A program made the translations under genes and the position numbers. A model generated the notes under the pieces. The model did no database searches. It saw only the letters and a list, made by a program, of their open reading frames with translations, and was not told the DNA's origin. Shown here one piece after another: positions 38,409-47,961 of a stretch of DNA of 64,000 bases (position 1 is its first letter; each line of letters starts with the position of its first letter). The DNA is taken from the NCBI RefSeq assembly GCF_900637545.1, contig NZ_LR134376.1:3677001-3741000 (forward strand), given 5' to 3'. The DNA comes from Aeromonas encheleia (GTDB lineage Bacteria > Pseudomonadota > Gammaproteobacteria > Enterobacterales > Aeromonadaceae).

Positions 38409-39944
38409 TTATCCTTGGGGGATATAGATCACCTGCCCAATCTGGATGTCCCGCGACTTGAGTTTGTTGATCTCGACCAGCTTCGCCTGGCTCACTCCGT
38501 GCTTCTCGGCGAGACGGGAGAGGCTCTGGCCACGAGTGACCACGTGGCGGATCATCTTGGACTTGTCGTTGCTCTGCGCGCTGGTGACCGGCACGCTCGG
38601 CTCCTTGGACGCCACCGAATAGGGCTTGATCACCCCGGCGCCGGATCCGCCGCTGACGCTGCTGACCGGGGCGCCGCCATCATTGCTGCGGCTCGGCACC
38701 GTCGCCGGCATGCGGTTGGTCACCTGCTGCCGGGGCGCGGCCGCAACCACCGCCTTTTTCGCCGCCGGCTGACTGCTCCTGGCCACTTGCTGGCCCTTGC
38801 CGGTCATCATGGGGCCCTTGGTCGGGTGGCTGCGATAGTAGTTGCGGATCCCCTCAAAGATGGCGCGCGCCAGCTGATCCTGATAACTGGCGGTGGCCAG
38901 CAGCTTCTCTTCCCCATGGTTGGAGATGAAGCCGGTCTCCACCAGCACCGAGGGGATATCCGGCGCCTTGAGCACCGCCAGGCTGGCGTGCTCCGGCGCC
39001 TTCTTGTGCAGCCGGGCGACCTTGCCCATGGAGCGCAGGATCTGGCGGCTGACGTCATAACCCTCGGCCCTGGACTTGTCCATGGAGAGATCGAGGAAGG
39101 TCTGCGCCAGATAGGGGTTGGGGTCGGATTCGGCCAATACCTTGCCTACCCCGCCCAGCAGTTCGCCCTGTTTCTCCTGCTTCTCCAGCCAGCTGCCCAT
39201 CTCGCGGTTGGCACGGTTGGTCGACAGCACCCAGACCGAGGCGCCGCGCGGCGTGGAGTTGTGGAAGCTGTCCGCATGCACCGACACCAGCAGATCGGCC
39301 TTGGCCTTGCGGGCGATCTCGGAGCGCTTGTTGAGGTCGACGAAGTAGTCACCACGGCGGGTCATCACGGCGCGCATGCCCGGCTCGCGATCGATCAGCG
39401 CCGCCAGCTTCTGCGACACCGCCAGGGTCACCCGTTTCTCGTAGGTGCGGCGCGGGCCTATGGAGCCTGGATCTTCCCCGCCATGGCCCGGATCGATGGC
39501 GATGACGATGGCCTTGCCCTGTCCGCCGACCGGCGCTGCCTGGGCCGTGGTGGCCCCCTTCTCTTCATAGGGCAAGTCGATCACCAGCCGGTGACCGTAG
39601 GGGCCCGCCGGCGCCAACGGGAACACCACCGGCTTGATGGTGGAGCTGAGATCCAGCACCAGACGCAGGCTGCCCTTCTCGAGGGGCGTGCTCTCGCGGA
39701 TCTTGCGCACCAGCTCGCTCTTGTTCCCGATGCGAGTCAGATTGGCGGCGTTGCTCGCCCCTTTCAGGTCGATCACCAGGCGGCTCGGGCCGCTCAGGGT
39801 GAAGTAGTTGAAATTGGGGGCGCTGCTCATGTCGAGCACCACCCGGGTGTTATCCGGCGACGGCCAGACCCGCACACTCTTGAGCTGATTCGCCCAGGAG
39901 GGTAAGGCCATCAAGGAGAGGACAATAACAAGGATCAAGCGCAC
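38409..39944 (-). CDS. amiB: N-acetylmuramoyl-L-alanine amidase AmiB
   Basis: 511 residues. Signal peptide ([18 protein letters not shown]), AMIN domain (about 20-120) for septal targeting, Amidase_3 domain (about 175-400; [15 protein letters not shown] and SVHADSF with zinc ligands), Ser/Ala-rich linker and a C-terminal LysM domain. It separates daughter cells by removing stem peptides. The likely start is GTG at 39944, which gives a proper signal peptide and overlaps the tsaE stop by 10 nt; the longer frame to 40082 lacks a signal sequence. Confidence 0.93.
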   Translation of the reverse strand: MRLILVIVLSLMALPSWANQLKSVRVWPSPDNTRVVLDMSSAPNFNYFTLSGPSRLVIDLKGASNAANLTRIGNKSELVRKIRESTPLEKGSLRLVLDLSSTIKPVVFPLAPAGPYGHRLVIDLPYEEKGATTAQAAPVGGQGKAIVIAIDPGHGGEDPGSIGPRRTYEKRVTLAVSQKLAALIDREPGMRAVMTRRGDYFVDLNKRSEIARKAKADLLVSVHADSFHNSTPRGASVWVLSTNRANREMGSWLEKQEKQGELLGGVGKVLAESDPNPYLAQTFLDLSMDKSRAEGYDVSRQILRSMGKVARLHKKAPEHASLAVLKAPDIPSVLVETGFISNHGEEKLLATASYQDQLARAIFEGIRNYYRSHPTKGPMMTGKGQQVARSSQPAAKKAVVAAAPRQQVTNRMPATVPSRSNDGGAPVSSVSGGSGAGVIKPYSVASKEPSVPVTSAQSNDKSKMIRHVVTRGQSLSRLAEKHGVSQAKLVEINKLKSRDIQIGQVIYIPQG

Positions 39945-40408
39945 TGAGATGACAACCGTTCCAGAATGGCTTCGCCGATAGCAGTGCGGGCCGCTATCAG
40001 GGCCTCGCGCTGCTCGTGTACATACGTCAGGGTAATCTCCAGATCCGGGGATGGCAGCCAGCCCTCCCCTTTCTCCGGCCACTCGACCAGGCAGAGGGTA
40101 TCGGCGCCGAAATAGTCCCGAATCCCCATGAACTCCAGCTCTTCCGGATCGGCAAGGCGATAGAGGTCGAAGTGGTAGACCTGCCAGCGGTCCAGCTCAT
40201 AGGGTTCGACCAGGGTATAGGTTGGACTCTTAACCTTGCCTTGATGGCCGAGCCCCTGCACCCAACCGCGGGTCAGGGTGGTCTTGCCGGCCCCCAGAGA
40301 GCCGTGCAGGAATACCGTGGTCGCCTGCTGGCACGCCTGTGCCAAACGGCCACCCAGTGCCACTGTTGCTGCCTCATCCGGCAGTGTCATCATCAACGTT
40401 TTTGCCAT
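39935..40408 (-). CDS. tsaE: tRNA threonylcarbamoyladenosine biosynthesis ATPase TsaE
   Basis: 157 residues. P-loop [13 protein letters not shown] near residue 37, then [10 protein letters not shown] and [13 protein letters not shown]. It drives the TsaB-TsaD complex in t6A37 synthesis. Placed between nnr and amiB as in E. coli. Confidence 0.95.
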   Translation of the reverse strand: MAKTLMMTLPDEAATVALGGRLAQACQQATTVFLHGSLGAGKTTLTRGWVQGLGHQGKVKSPTYTLVEPYELDRWQVYHFDLYRLADPEELEFMGIRDYFGADTLCLVEWPEKGEGWLPSPDLEITLTYVHEQREALIAARTAIGEAILERLSSQCA

Positions 40409-40425
40409 GTTCTTCTTGTTACTTG

Positions 40426-41928
40426 TTACTGTGTCGGATTGACCAGACGGCGGATCCAGGGCAGCAGATCCGATGCCAGCATGCCCCTCTCCCCCTCGGC
40501 GGCAGCCAGATCGGCCGCCTCGCCGTGGATCACGGCCCCCAGCCGGGTTGCCATGCTGGCAGACCAGCCCTGTGCCAGGAGGGCGGCGATTATACCAGAT
40601 AACAGGTCGCCCATGCCGCCACTGGCCATGCCGGGGTTGCCTTCATCGCAGAGGCTGATGCGCTGGCCATCGCAGATGAGCGAGCCCGCCCCCTTGAGCA
40701 GCACGACGCCGCCGTATCGCCGCTGCAGCCGCGCGACGGCGGCGAAGCGATCCGTCTCGATCTCGGCTATGGTGCAGCCCAGCAGGCGGGCCGCCTCCCC
40801 GGGGTGGGGCGTGAGCACCCAATTATCCTGATGACGGGGCCCCTGCGCCAGCCAATTCAATCCATCGGCGTCCAATACCAACGCCCCGTCGGCCCTGACC
40901 AGCCGCTCGTACTGGGCGCGTCCCCACTCATCCTGACCGAGCCCGGGCCCCACCACCTTCACCTCGGCCCAGTCCTCGTCGATGCCGGCTTGCCCGCTCA
41001 TCAGCTCGGGCTGCACCTGGCTGACGGCGCCATGGCTCGGGTGCTGGCACAGCCGCACCAGACCGGCCCCCGCCCGCAGGCAGGCCAGCCCCGCCAGCAG
41101 TATGGCCCCCTGCATGCCCAGGTTGCCCCCCACCAGCAGGACCCTGCCGTTGCGGCCCTTGTGCGCCGAGCGAGGGCGCGGGGTCAGCAGGGACTTGAGG
41201 GCGGGGTAATCGATCCGCTCGGCGGCGGGAACAAGGTCGGCGTCCGGCGTCACCCCGAGGCTGTCGCAGTCGAGCTGGCCAACACCGTCCACCCCGTCGG
41301 CGGTCAGCATGCCCTGCTTGATGCCGATGAAGCTGAGGGTGCGAGTGGCACGCACCAGGGCGCCCATGGCGCGGCCGGTGTCGGCGTTGAGCCCGGAGGG
41401 CAGGTCCACCGCCAGTACGGGGGCATTCAAGCCATTGATTGTTGCGACGATCTTTGTCATGGAAGGGGAGAGGGGGATATGGACACCGGTGCCGAGCAGT
41501 GCATCTATCACCAGATCCGGTGGCGTCAGCGACGAGAGTTCGAGCTCGTCGACCAGCTGCACGCTGCCCCCAGCGCCTAGCCACTCATCGGCGGCCCGTC
41601 TGGCATCCCCTGTCAGCAGGCCGGGGGCCCGGGCGGCGATCACCAGAGGATCGAGGCCGATCCGTCTGGCGAGGCGCGCCAGCACATAGCCGTCGCCGCC
41701 ATTGTTGCCGGGGCCAACGAAGATCCACCAGTTGCCGCACTGGGGCCAGTGGTGGCTGGCGTAGCAGAGCAGGGCCGCGCCGGCCCGCGTCATCAGCTCA
41801 TAGGTGTCGCACCCTCCGCGCCGGGCCCAGCGCTGCTCCAGCGTGCGGATCTGTTCGGCCCGCCACAGCGGCTGTGCTAAACTGGTGCCTTCTTTCCCGC
41901 TGATAGCGTCCTCGATAACCTGTACCAT
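40426..41928 (-). CDS. nnr: Bifunctional NAD(P)H-hydrate epimerase/dehydratase
   Basis: 500 residues. N-terminal YjeF epimerase domain ([17 protein letters not shown] near 72, DALLGTG) and C-terminal ADP-dependent dehydratase domain ([10 protein letters not shown] near 268, [29 protein letters not shown]). It repairs hydrated NADH and NADPH. Start at 41928 has GGGAG five bases upstream. This ATG shares two bases with a rightward ATG at 41927 that begins a queG-like mini-ORF. Confidence 0.93.
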   Translation of the reverse strand: MVQVIEDAISGKEGTSLAQPLWRAEQIRTLEQRWARRGGCDTYELMTRAGAALLCYASHHWPQCGNWWIFVGPGNNGGDGYVLARLARRIGLDPLVIAARAPGLLTGDARRAADEWLGAGGSVQLVDELELSSLTPPDLVIDALLGTGVHIPLSPSMTKIVATINGLNAPVLAVDLPSGLNADTGRAMGALVRATRTLSFIGIKQGMLTADGVDGVGQLDCDSLGVTPDADLVPAAERIDYPALKSLLTPRPRSAHKGRNGRVLLVGGNLGMQGAILLAGLACLRAGAGLVRLCQHPSHGAVSQVQPELMSGQAGIDEDWAEVKVVGPGLGQDEWGRAQYERLVRADGALVLDADGLNWLAQGPRHQDNWVLTPHPGEAARLLGCTIAEIETDRFAAVARLQRRYGGVVLLKGAGSLICDGQRISLCDEGNPGMASGGMGDLLSGIIAALLAQGWSASMATRLGAVIHGEAADLAAAEGERGMLASDLLPWIRRLVNPTQ

Positions 41929-42064
41929 GACGGCTCCCGACCTTCATCCTCTAGTGGCCCGGCTCCCCGCCCGGCGTATGACCCGGCATGACGATGCCCG
42001 GCCCTTGCCACATTATCGCCCATGGATGCAGACCCTCCGCCTGCAGGCAGATGAGGCAGCATGA
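41927..42064 (+). pseudogene. Scar: partial copy of the queG 5' end, 45-codon mini-ORF
   Basis: Begins [13 protein letters not shown], against MTATELQQLAQDI in QueG; the matching DNA covers roughly the first 12 codons. The rest (about 33 codons) is unrelated but open, and its TGA overlaps the queG ATG as ATGA at 42061-42064. Its ATG overlaps the divergent nnr ATG and has no ribosome-binding site, so independent translation is doubtful. The layout repeats that of the LAB_N mini-ORFs. Confidence 0.6.
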
Positions 42065-43188
42065 CGGCCACCGAACTCCAGCAACTGGCCCAAGATATCA
42101 AGCTCTGGGCACGCGAGCTAGGATTTGACCAGGTCGGCATCACCGACACGGATCTCGCCGTCGAGGAGCCCAGATTGCAGGCCTGGCTGGACGCCGGCTA
42201 TCACGGCAGCATGGACTACATGGCCCGCCACGGCATGATGCGGGCCAGGCCCCATGAGCTGCTGCCCGGCACCCTGCGGGTGCTGTCGGTGCGGATGAAC
42301 TATCTCCCCTTCGAGGCGGGCTTTGCCGCCACCCTGCGCGATCCCACCCTGGGCTACATCAGCCGCTATGCGCTCGGCCGCGACTACCACAAGGTGCTGC
42401 GCAACCGGCTCAAGCAGCTGGGGGAGCGCATCGAGCAACGCTGCGAGACGCTAGGCTGGCGTCCCTTCGTCGACTCGGCCCCGGTGCTGGAGCGCCCGCT
42501 GGCGGCCAAGGCGGGGCTCGGCTGGGTGGGCAAGCATTCGCTGCTGCTCAACGAAGCGGCCGGCTCCTTCTTCTTCCTCGGGGAGTTGCTGGTCGATCTG
42601 CCACTGCCGATGGACGCCCCGGTGGAGAAAGAGCAGTGCGGCAAGTGCGTGGCCTGCATCAACATCTGCCCCACCGGCGCCATCGTCGCGCCCTATGTGG
42701 TGGATGGCCGGCGCTGCATCTCCTACCTCACCATAGAGAGCGACGAGCCCATTCCGCTGGAGCTGCGCCCCCTGCTGGGCAACCGCATCTATGGCTGCGA
42801 CGACTGCCAGCTGATCTGCCCCTGGAATCGCTATGCTGATGTGAGCCCGGAGCCCGACTTCAGCCCTCGCCCCAATCTGCACCGCCCGCCCCTGCTCGAC
42901 CTCTGGCAGTGGTCGGAGGCCGAGTTCTTGAAGCACACCGAGGGCAGCCCCATCCGCCGCATCGGTTATCAACGCTGGCGCCGCAACCTGGCGGTGGCGC
43001 TTGGCAACGGCCCGGCCACCGCAGCGGTGAGCGACGCCCTGCAACAAGCGCTCGGCGCGGCCGAGCCCATGGTGGCCGAACATATCGAGTGGGCGCTGGC
43101 GACCCTGGCCCAACGCCAGCAGGATGACAGCAAAAAGACTCGCTTGTTGATCCGCTGCATCGAAAAAGGTCTGCCGGATCACGCCTAA
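42061..43188 (+). CDS. queG: Epoxyqueuosine reductase QueG
   Basis: 375 residues. It performs the last step of queuosine synthesis in tRNA using cobalamin and two [4Fe-4S] clusters. Cluster cysteines are in CGKCVACINICP (from residue 193) and GCDDCQLICPW (about 247-257). LGWVGKHSLLLNEAAGSFFFLGELL is the cobalamin-domain signature. GAGG lies just before the ATG. Divergent from nnr, which is the usual neighbour. Confidence 0.94.
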   Translation: MTATELQQLAQDIKLWARELGFDQVGITDTDLAVEEPRLQAWLDAGYHGSMDYMARHGMMRARPHELLPGTLRVLSVRMNYLPFEAGFAATLRDPTLGYISRYALGRDYHKVLRNRLKQLGERIEQRCETLGWRPFVDSAPVLERPLAAKAGLGWVGKHSLLLNEAAGSFFFLGELLVDLPLPMDAPVEKEQCGKCVACINICPTGAIVAPYVVDGRRCISYLTIESDEPIPLELRPLLGNRIYGCDDCQLICPWNRYADVSPEPDFSPRPNLHRPPLLDLWQWSEAEFLKHTEGSPIRRIGYQRWRRNLAVALGNGPATAAVSDALQQALGAAEPMVAEHIEWALATLAQRQQDDSKKTRLLIRCIEKGLPDHA

Positions 43189-43272
43189 GTGATCTGCCCC
43201 TTGCCGGATGCGGGTCATTTTTTCATGCTCTGCCGACGTTTGACCCTCGGCACACTAAAAAGGAACACTCTG

Positions 43273-44013
43273 ATGCAGATGTTGGGAGTAGATATAGGGG
43301 GATCCGGGATCAAGGGCTGCCTGGTCGATACCGAGACGGGCATGCTCATCGGTGAACGTTACCGCCTGGCCACCCCGCAACCGGCTACCCCGGCCGCCAT
43401 CGCCCACACCCTCAAGGCGCTGGTCGAACACTTCGAATGGAAGGGTCCCGTGGGTTGCGGCTTCCCCGCCATCATTCACAACGGTATCGCCAAGAGTGCC
43501 GCCAACATCGACAAGAGCTGGGTCGAGACCGATGCCGCCCACCTGTTTGCGGATGTGACCGGCCTGCCCTGCCACGTGCTCAACGATGCCGATGCGGCGG
43601 GTCTTGCCGAGATGCGCTTCGGCACCGGCCGGGATCGCAAGGGGGTCATCATCCTCATCACCGTCGGCACCGGCATCGGCACCGCCCTGTTCGTCAACGG
43701 CCAGCTGCTGCCGAACACCGAGCTGGGCCACCTGATGCTGGAAGGCATGATCGCCGAGCACTACTGCTCGGACGCCGTGCGCAAGCGCGAGGATCTCTCC
43801 TGGAGCCGCTGGGGCAAGCGTTTCAACAAGTATCTGGCCAGACTGGAGTTCCTGTTCTCCCCCGATCTTTTCATCCTGGGGGGCGGCAGCGCCGCCAAGC
43901 TCGACAAGTTCATCGACAGGATCGAGACCCGGGCCCCGCTGGTCGCCGCGGCCAGCCTCAATCAGGCCGGCATCATAGGGGCGGCACTCCATGCCGTGGA
44001 GCAAGGGGGCTGA
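43273..44013 (+). CDS. ppgK: ROK-family polyphosphate glucokinase-like sugar kinase
   Basis: 246 residues. [15 protein letters not shown] (phosphate loop, from residue 4), [17 protein letters not shown] near 105 and [10 protein letters not shown] near 136 are shared with strictly polyphosphate- or ATP/polyphosphate-dependent glucokinases. It lacks the zinc-finger cysteine motif of NagK/Mak-type ROK kinases. It would make glucose-6-phosphate, possibly from polyphosphate. Start 43273 follows AAGGA. The phosphate donor cannot be decided from sequence. Confidence 0.75.
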   Translation: MQMLGVDIGGSGIKGCLVDTETGMLIGERYRLATPQPATPAAIAHTLKALVEHFEWKGPVGCGFPAIIHNGIAKSAANIDKSWVETDAAHLFADVTGLPCHVLNDADAAGLAEMRFGTGRDRKGVIILITVGTGIGTALFVNGQLLPNTELGHLMLEGMIAEHYCSDAVRKREDLSWSRWGKRFNKYLARLEFLFSPDLFILGGGSAAKLDKFIDRIETRAPLVAAASLNQAGIIGAALHAVEQGG

Positions 44014-44050
44014 GTCTACTTCCCCTTATAGTGATCCACTTCCTATAGAT

Positions 44051-44082
44051 GACAGAGGCCCGGCATATGCCGGGCCTCTGTC
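44051..44082. terminator. Terminator after the ROK kinase gene
   Basis: A perfect 32-nt palindrome, centre atat, arms 44051-44064 and 44069-44082, GC-rich. It has only a short T stretch, so termination strength is uncertain. Confidence 0.6.
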
Positions 44083-44614
44083 ATTGGGCGGCGGGCGATC
44101 AGCGGGGCGCAACCCCAAACCGGCCTGCTCAACCGTTCTCTCTGCTCCCGAGCCAGGATGCCGATGGCTCGCCACCCCTTCCCAAGGCCCCGCCCCTGCT
44201 GGCGTGACTGGTCATTTATTGTTCTTCATCAAGGGGATGGCTCAGAAAAGAGCAGGGGACAAGCTGCCAGTATCTATGCGACCTTAAGCACGGGTGATGA
44301 AGACGGGGAGATAGTCGGTTCTGGCGCTGGCTAACAAAACTGATATTTAAGCTGCATTAACCAGCTTATATTCGGAAATTTAACCAATAATCGAAATTCA
44401 ATATCGCCACCTGCGAAATCACCACTTTCCATAGTCATCCGGTGGGAATCCTTAGCATTTTTTTAGACGTCTAGACGTAGAAACATGCGTTGACACAGCC
44501 ATCCGGACATCTTAGCATCATCCTCCATGATGGCAGAGCAACCCAGTGAAACCTCTGCCCAATTCACCCGCCTGTAGCGCCCTGTGCTTTAAGGCTGTTA
44601 GCACGGAAGAATCC
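44083..44614. promoter_or_regulatory. Long metNIQ upstream region
   Basis: 532 bp with no gene. The first half is ordinary GC-rich sequence; 44280-44480 is AT-rich, then two MetJ boxes at 44465-44480. The boxes are flanked by a repeated phrase, catccgg...cttagcat, at 44436-44458 and 44500-44518 (inner spacing 8 and 4 nt). The frame upstream of metN to 44546 is open but has no coding character. I see no S-box/SAM riboswitch fold. Confidence 0.6.
44465..44480. promoter_or_regulatory. MetJ operator, two tandem met boxes
   Basis: agacgtct (44465-44472, a perfect consensus box) is directly followed by agacgtag (44473-44480, 6 of 8). A further half-match, ggacatct, is at 44505-44512. MetJ-SAM binds at least two adjacent boxes, so repression of metNIQ by methionine/SAM is expected. 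Confidence 0.88.
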
Positions 44615-45658
44615 ATGATTAAGTTGATCGGTCTCAACAAAGTCTACGGTAAAGGCAGTGACGCCGTGCACGCCCTGCGTGACGTGAGCCTGCATGTGCC
44701 ACAAGGCAAGATTTTCGGGGTGATCGGCGCCTCCGGTGCCGGCAAGAGCACCCTTATTCGTTGCGTCAACCTGCTGGAGCGCCCCACCCAGGGCCAGGTC
44801 TTTGTCGATGGCCAGGATCTGGCGGCCCTGCCCGAGCGGGATCTGACCCAGGCCCGTCGTCAGATCGGCATGATTTTCCAACACTTCAACCTGCTCGCCT
44901 CCCGCACCGTGTTCGCCAACATCGCCTTCCCGCTGGAGCTGGCGGGCTGGAGCAAGGCGCAGATCCAGGCGAGGGTCGAGGAGCTGCTCGCCCTGGTCGG
45001 GCTGGAGGCCCGCGCCCACGCCTATCCATCCGAGCTGTCCGGTGGTCAGAAGCAGCGCGTCGCCATCGCCCGCGCCCTGGCGCCGGCCCCCAAGGTGCTG
45101 CTCTGTGACGAGGCCACCTCGGCGCTCGATCCCCAGACCACCCGCTCCATCCTGAGCCTGCTCAAGGAGATCAACCTCAAGCTGGGGCTCACCATCTTGC
45201 TCATCACCCACGAGATGGACGTGGTGAAGGGGATCTGCGACGAGGTGGCCATCATCAGCGACGGCAGCCTGATCGAGCAGGGCGAGGTGGCCTGGTTCTT
45301 CAGCAATGCCAAGACCCAGCTGGCCCGTGACTTCATCCACTCCACCATCCATCTGGAGGTACCGCAGGAGTATCAGGACAGGATGAGCCCCGAGCGGGTG
45401 GCCAACAGTTATCCGCTGGTCAAGCTCGGCTTCACCGGCAGCACGGTCGATTCGCCGCTGATTTCCGAGGTGAGCCGCCGTTTCAACATCGATATCAGCA
45501 TCCTGAGTGCGGACATCGAGTACGCCGGCGGGGTCAAGTTCGGCTTCCTGCTGGCCGAGCTGTTCGGGGACGAGGCCCAGTGCGAGGCCACCCAGCAGTT
45601 CTTCATCGACAACCATATTCAGCTGGAGGTAATGGGCTATGTCCGAAGCAATGATTAA
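44615..45658 (+). CDS. metN: Methionine ABC transporter, ATP-binding protein MetN
   Basis: 347 residues. Walker [10 protein letters not shown] near residue 40, [16 protein letters not shown] near 140, DEATSALDP near 165, and a C-terminal NIL domain (about 265-345) that binds methionine and inhibits transport when methionine is plentiful. Start 44615 (MIKLIGLN) follows GGAAGA; the 23 codons upstream are not family sequence. Overlaps metI by 20 nt. Confidence 0.96.
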   Translation: MIKLIGLNKVYGKGSDAVHALRDVSLHVPQGKIFGVIGASGAGKSTLIRCVNLLERPTQGQVFVDGQDLAALPERDLTQARRQIGMIFQHFNLLASRTVFANIAFPLELAGWSKAQIQARVEELLALVGLEARAHAYPSELSGGQKQRVAIARALAPAPKVLLCDEATSALDPQTTRSILSLLKEINLKLGLTILLITHEMDVVKGICDEVAIISDGSLIEQGEVAWFFSNAKTQLARDFIHSTIHLEVPQEYQDRMSPERVANSYPLVKLGFTGSTVDSPLISEVSRRFNIDISILSADIEYAGGVKFGFLLAELFGDEAQCEATQQFFIDNHIQLEVMGYVRSND

Positions 45659-46292
45659 TCTGCTGTTCACGGCCCTCGGCGACACCCTGATCATGGTGTT
45701 TGCCTCCGCCCTGTTTGGCTGCCTGCTCGGGCTGCCGCTCGGCGTGGCACTGCACGTGACCAAGGCCGGCCAGATCCTGGCCAACCCGCTGCTGAACAAG
45801 ACGCTCGGCATCATAGTCAACGTCGGTCGCTCTGTGCCCTTCATCATACTGCTGGTCGCCATCATTCCGCTGACCCGGCTGATCGTCGGCACCAGCATCG
45901 GCACCATAGCCGCCATAGTGCCGCTGACCGTCGGTTGCATCCCCTTCATCGCCCGTCTGGTGGAAGGGGCGCTGATGGAGGTGCCGGATGGGCTGCTCGA
46001 GGCCGCCAAGGCCATGGGTGCCAAACCCTTGCAAATCATCGCCAAGGTGCTGCTGCCCGAGGCCCTGCCCGGGATCCTCAACAGCGTCATCATCACGCTC
46101 GTCACGCTCGTGAACTACTCCGCCATGGCCGGTGCCATCGGTGGTGGTGGTCTGGGGGATGTGGGTATTCGCTACGGTTACCAGCGCTTCGATCCAACCG
46201 TCATGCTGGTCACCGTGGTCATTCTGGTAGTGCTGGTTCAACTCATCCAGAGCGCGGGTGAGCGCCTGGTCAAACAATGTGATCATCGTTAA
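45639..46292 (+). CDS. metI: Methionine ABC transporter, permease MetI
   Basis: 217 residues with five membrane helices. The EAA loop ([21 protein letters not shown] near 110) contacts MetN. It forms the D-/L-methionine channel with MetN and MetQ. Confidence 0.96.
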   Translation: MSEAMINLLFTALGDTLIMVFASALFGCLLGLPLGVALHVTKAGQILANPLLNKTLGIIVNVGRSVPFIILLVAIIPLTRLIVGTSIGTIAAIVPLTVGCIPFIARLVEGALMEVPDGLLEAAKAMGAKPLQIIAKVLLPEALPGILNSVIITLVTLVNYSAMAGAIGGGGLGDVGIRYGYQRFDPTVMLVTVVILVVLVQLIQSAGERLVKQCDHR

Positions 46293-46318
46293 TCGTCGAT
46301 TTCTGACAGGAGGTTTTT

Positions 46319-47119
46319 ATGAAATTGGGCATTAAATCCGCTGCGGCAGCGCTGCTGGCAACTCTGGTACTGGTCGGCTGCGGCCAGAAAGAAGAGAACA
46401 AGACCCTGAAGGTCGGCGCCATCGCCGGCCCCGAGACCGAGCTGGTCGAGACCGCGGCCAAGGTGGCCAAGGAGAAATACGGTCTGAACGTCGAGATCGT
46501 CACCTTCTCCGACTACGTCACCCCCAACGTGGCCCTGAACGATGGCAGCGTCGACGTCAACGCCTTCCAGCACAAACCCTATCTGGATGCGCAGATCCGT
46601 GATCGCGGCTTCAAACTGGTACCGGTTGGCAACACCTTCGTCTACCCGATCGCCGGTTACTCCAAGAAGATCAAGGCCCTGAGCGAGCTCAAGGACGGTG
46701 CCCAGATCGCGGTGCCAAACGATCCGACCAACCTGGGTCGCTCCCTGATCCTGCTGGAGAAGCAGGGCCTGCTGAAGCTGAAGGAAGGCGCCGGTCTGGA
46801 AGCGACGGTGCTGGACATCGCCAGCAACCCGCGCAACTTCAAGATCGTCGAGCTGGAAGCCGCTCAGCTGCCCCGCTCCCTGGAAGATGTTGATCTCTCC
46901 ATCATCAACAACACCTTCGCCGGTCAGATTGGCCTGACCCCGACCGAGAACGGCCTGTTTGTCGAAGACAAGGAGTCCCCCTACGTCAACCTGATCGTCG
47001 CCCGTGAAAACAACAAGGACGAAGAGAAGGTCAAGCAGTTCGTCCAGTCCTTCCAGACCGACGAGGTCTACAAGAAAGGGACCGAACTGTTCAAGGGCGG
47101 TCTGGTAAAAGGTTGGTAA
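46319..47119 (+). CDS. metQ: Methionine ABC transporter, substrate-binding lipoprotein MetQ
   Basis: 266 residues. Lipoprotein signal with lipobox LVGC (Cys near residue 20), then NlpA/MetQ fold: VGAIAGPETELVETAAKVA, DYVTPNVALNDGSVDVNAFQH, PNDPTNLGRSLILLE. Binds methionine in the periplasm. AGGAGG lies 8 nt before the ATG, the strongest ribosome-binding site of the operon. Confidence 0.96.
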   Translation: MKLGIKSAAAALLATLVLVGCGQKEENKTLKVGAIAGPETELVETAAKVAKEKYGLNVEIVTFSDYVTPNVALNDGSVDVNAFQHKPYLDAQIRDRGFKLVPVGNTFVYPIAGYSKKIKALSELKDGAQIAVPNDPTNLGRSLILLEKQGLLKLKEGAGLEATVLDIASNPRNFKIVELEAAQLPRSLEDVDLSIINNTFAGQIGLTPTENGLFVEDKESPYVNLIVARENNKDEEKVKQFVQSFQTDEVYKKGTELFKGGLVKGW

Positions 47120-47132
47120 TCACTCACTCTGC

Positions 47133-47166
47133 AAAAAAGGCCGCGCCAAGCGTGGCCTTTTTTTTT
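47133..47166 (+). terminator. Terminator of metNIQ
   Basis: Stem of about 12 pairs (aaaaaaggccgcg with cgtggcctttttt, one G-T pair) followed by an uninterrupted T run to 47166. Confidence 0.85.
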
Positions 47167-47215
47167 GCCCCCGTTATCATGGGCGTCAGCACGGTAACAA
47201 ACACAAAACAGAACA

Positions 47216-47716
47216 ATGAAAAAATGGTATCTGGCCTACTGCAAGCCTAAGGAAGAAGCCCGCGCCCGCGCCCATCTGGCAGCCCAGGGTGTCGAATCCT
47301 ATTACCCCATGGTGGAAATCGAGAAGCTGCGCCGCGGCAAGCGGGTACCGGTGCGTGAGCCCATGTTTCCCAACTACCTGTTCATCCACGTGGATCTCGA
47401 CGAGGTCTCGCCCATCACCCTGAAGTCGACCCGCGGCATCAGCCGCATCGTTCACTTCGGCAAGGAGTGGACGGATGTCAGCAGCCAGCTAATCTATCGG
47501 CTGATGAGCCGTGACGACAGCGATGAGGCCAGGGCCAGCTATGCTTGCCTGCCGACGCAGGGGGACAAGGTGCTTATCGAATCTGGCCCCCTTGCCGGGT
47601 TCGAGGCCATCTATCTGGAGCCGGATGGCGAGAAGCGGGCGATCCTGCTGGTCAGCCTGCTCAACCAGGAGACCAGTAGCAGCTTCGACAACCAGGCCTT
47701 CCGGCGCCTGGACTGA
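47216..47716 (+). CDS. rfaH: Transcription antitermination protein RfaH
   Basis: 166 residues. NusG-like N-terminal domain starting MKKWYLAYCKPKEEARA, with the hydrophobic patch PMFPNYLFIHVDL that binds RNA polymerase, and a C-terminal KOW domain (LPTQGDKVLIESGPLAGFEAIYL). RfaH rides on RNA polymerase paused at ops sites and recruits ribosomes to long LPS, capsule and toxin operons. Two successive copies of its 3' end lie downstream. Confidence 0.93.
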   Translation: MKKWYLAYCKPKEEARARAHLAAQGVESYYPMVEIEKLRRGKRVPVREPMFPNYLFIHVDLDEVSPITLKSTRGISRIVHFGKEWTDVSSQLIYRLMSRDDSDEARASYACLPTQGDKVLIESGPLAGFEAIYLEPDGEKRAILLVSLLNQETSSSFDNQAFRRLD

Positions 47717-47734
47717 CCCTACCCAGACGTCTGC

Positions 47735-47826
47735 GGCGAGAAGCGCCCCCATTCCTGCTGGTCAGCCTGCTCAATCAGGAGACCAGCAGCAGCTTCGACA
47801 ACCAGGCCTTCCGGCGCCTGGACTGA
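47735..47826 (+). pseudogene. Scar copy 1 of the rfaH 3' end
   Basis: Nearly identical to 47627-47716 (the last 30 codons of rfaH including TGA): in the final 75 bases only three differ, and two of those are synonymous third-position changes. A 2-nt insertion near the left end breaks the frame, and no start codon is attached, so it cannot be expressed as a protein end. Confidence 0.9.
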
Positions 47827-47864
47827 CGATAAGCCGAGCCTAGGATAACAGGGTGACACGGGCA

Positions 47865-47920
47865 GATCAGCCCGCTCCCTCAAGAGGCCGGCAGCAGCTT
47901 CGACAACCAAGCCTTTCGTC
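47865..47920 (+). pseudogene. Scar copy 2 of the rfaH 3' end, older
   Basis: In frame it reads ISPLPQEAGSSFDNQAFR against VSLLNQETSSSFDNQAFR in RfaH. Of the base changes in the conserved part, CAG to CAA (twice), TTC to TTT and CGG to CGT are synonymous, which is what a separately evolving RfaH orthologue would show and not what neutral decay would give. The end merges into the following terminator. Confidence 0.85.
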
Positions 47921-47934
47921 ACCACTATCAAGCA

Positions 47935-47958
47935 AGAGGCGGGCATTTGCCCGCCTCT
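47935..47958. terminator. Terminator between the rfaH scars and the chemoreceptor gene
   Basis: 10-bp GC-rich stem (47935-47944 with 47949-47958), loop attt, next to the stop of the convergent chemoreceptor gene. Confidence 0.7.
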
Positions 47959-47961
47959 GCC

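Noticed and set aside
43178-43215. Possible further scar after queG (CTGCCGGAT repeated as TTGCCGGAT)
   Set aside because: Only about ten bases match and the frame does not follow; could be chance.
44480-44614. SAM riboswitch upstream of metN
   Set aside because: No S-box or SAM-II type conserved elements are visible; MetJ boxes explain the expected regulation.
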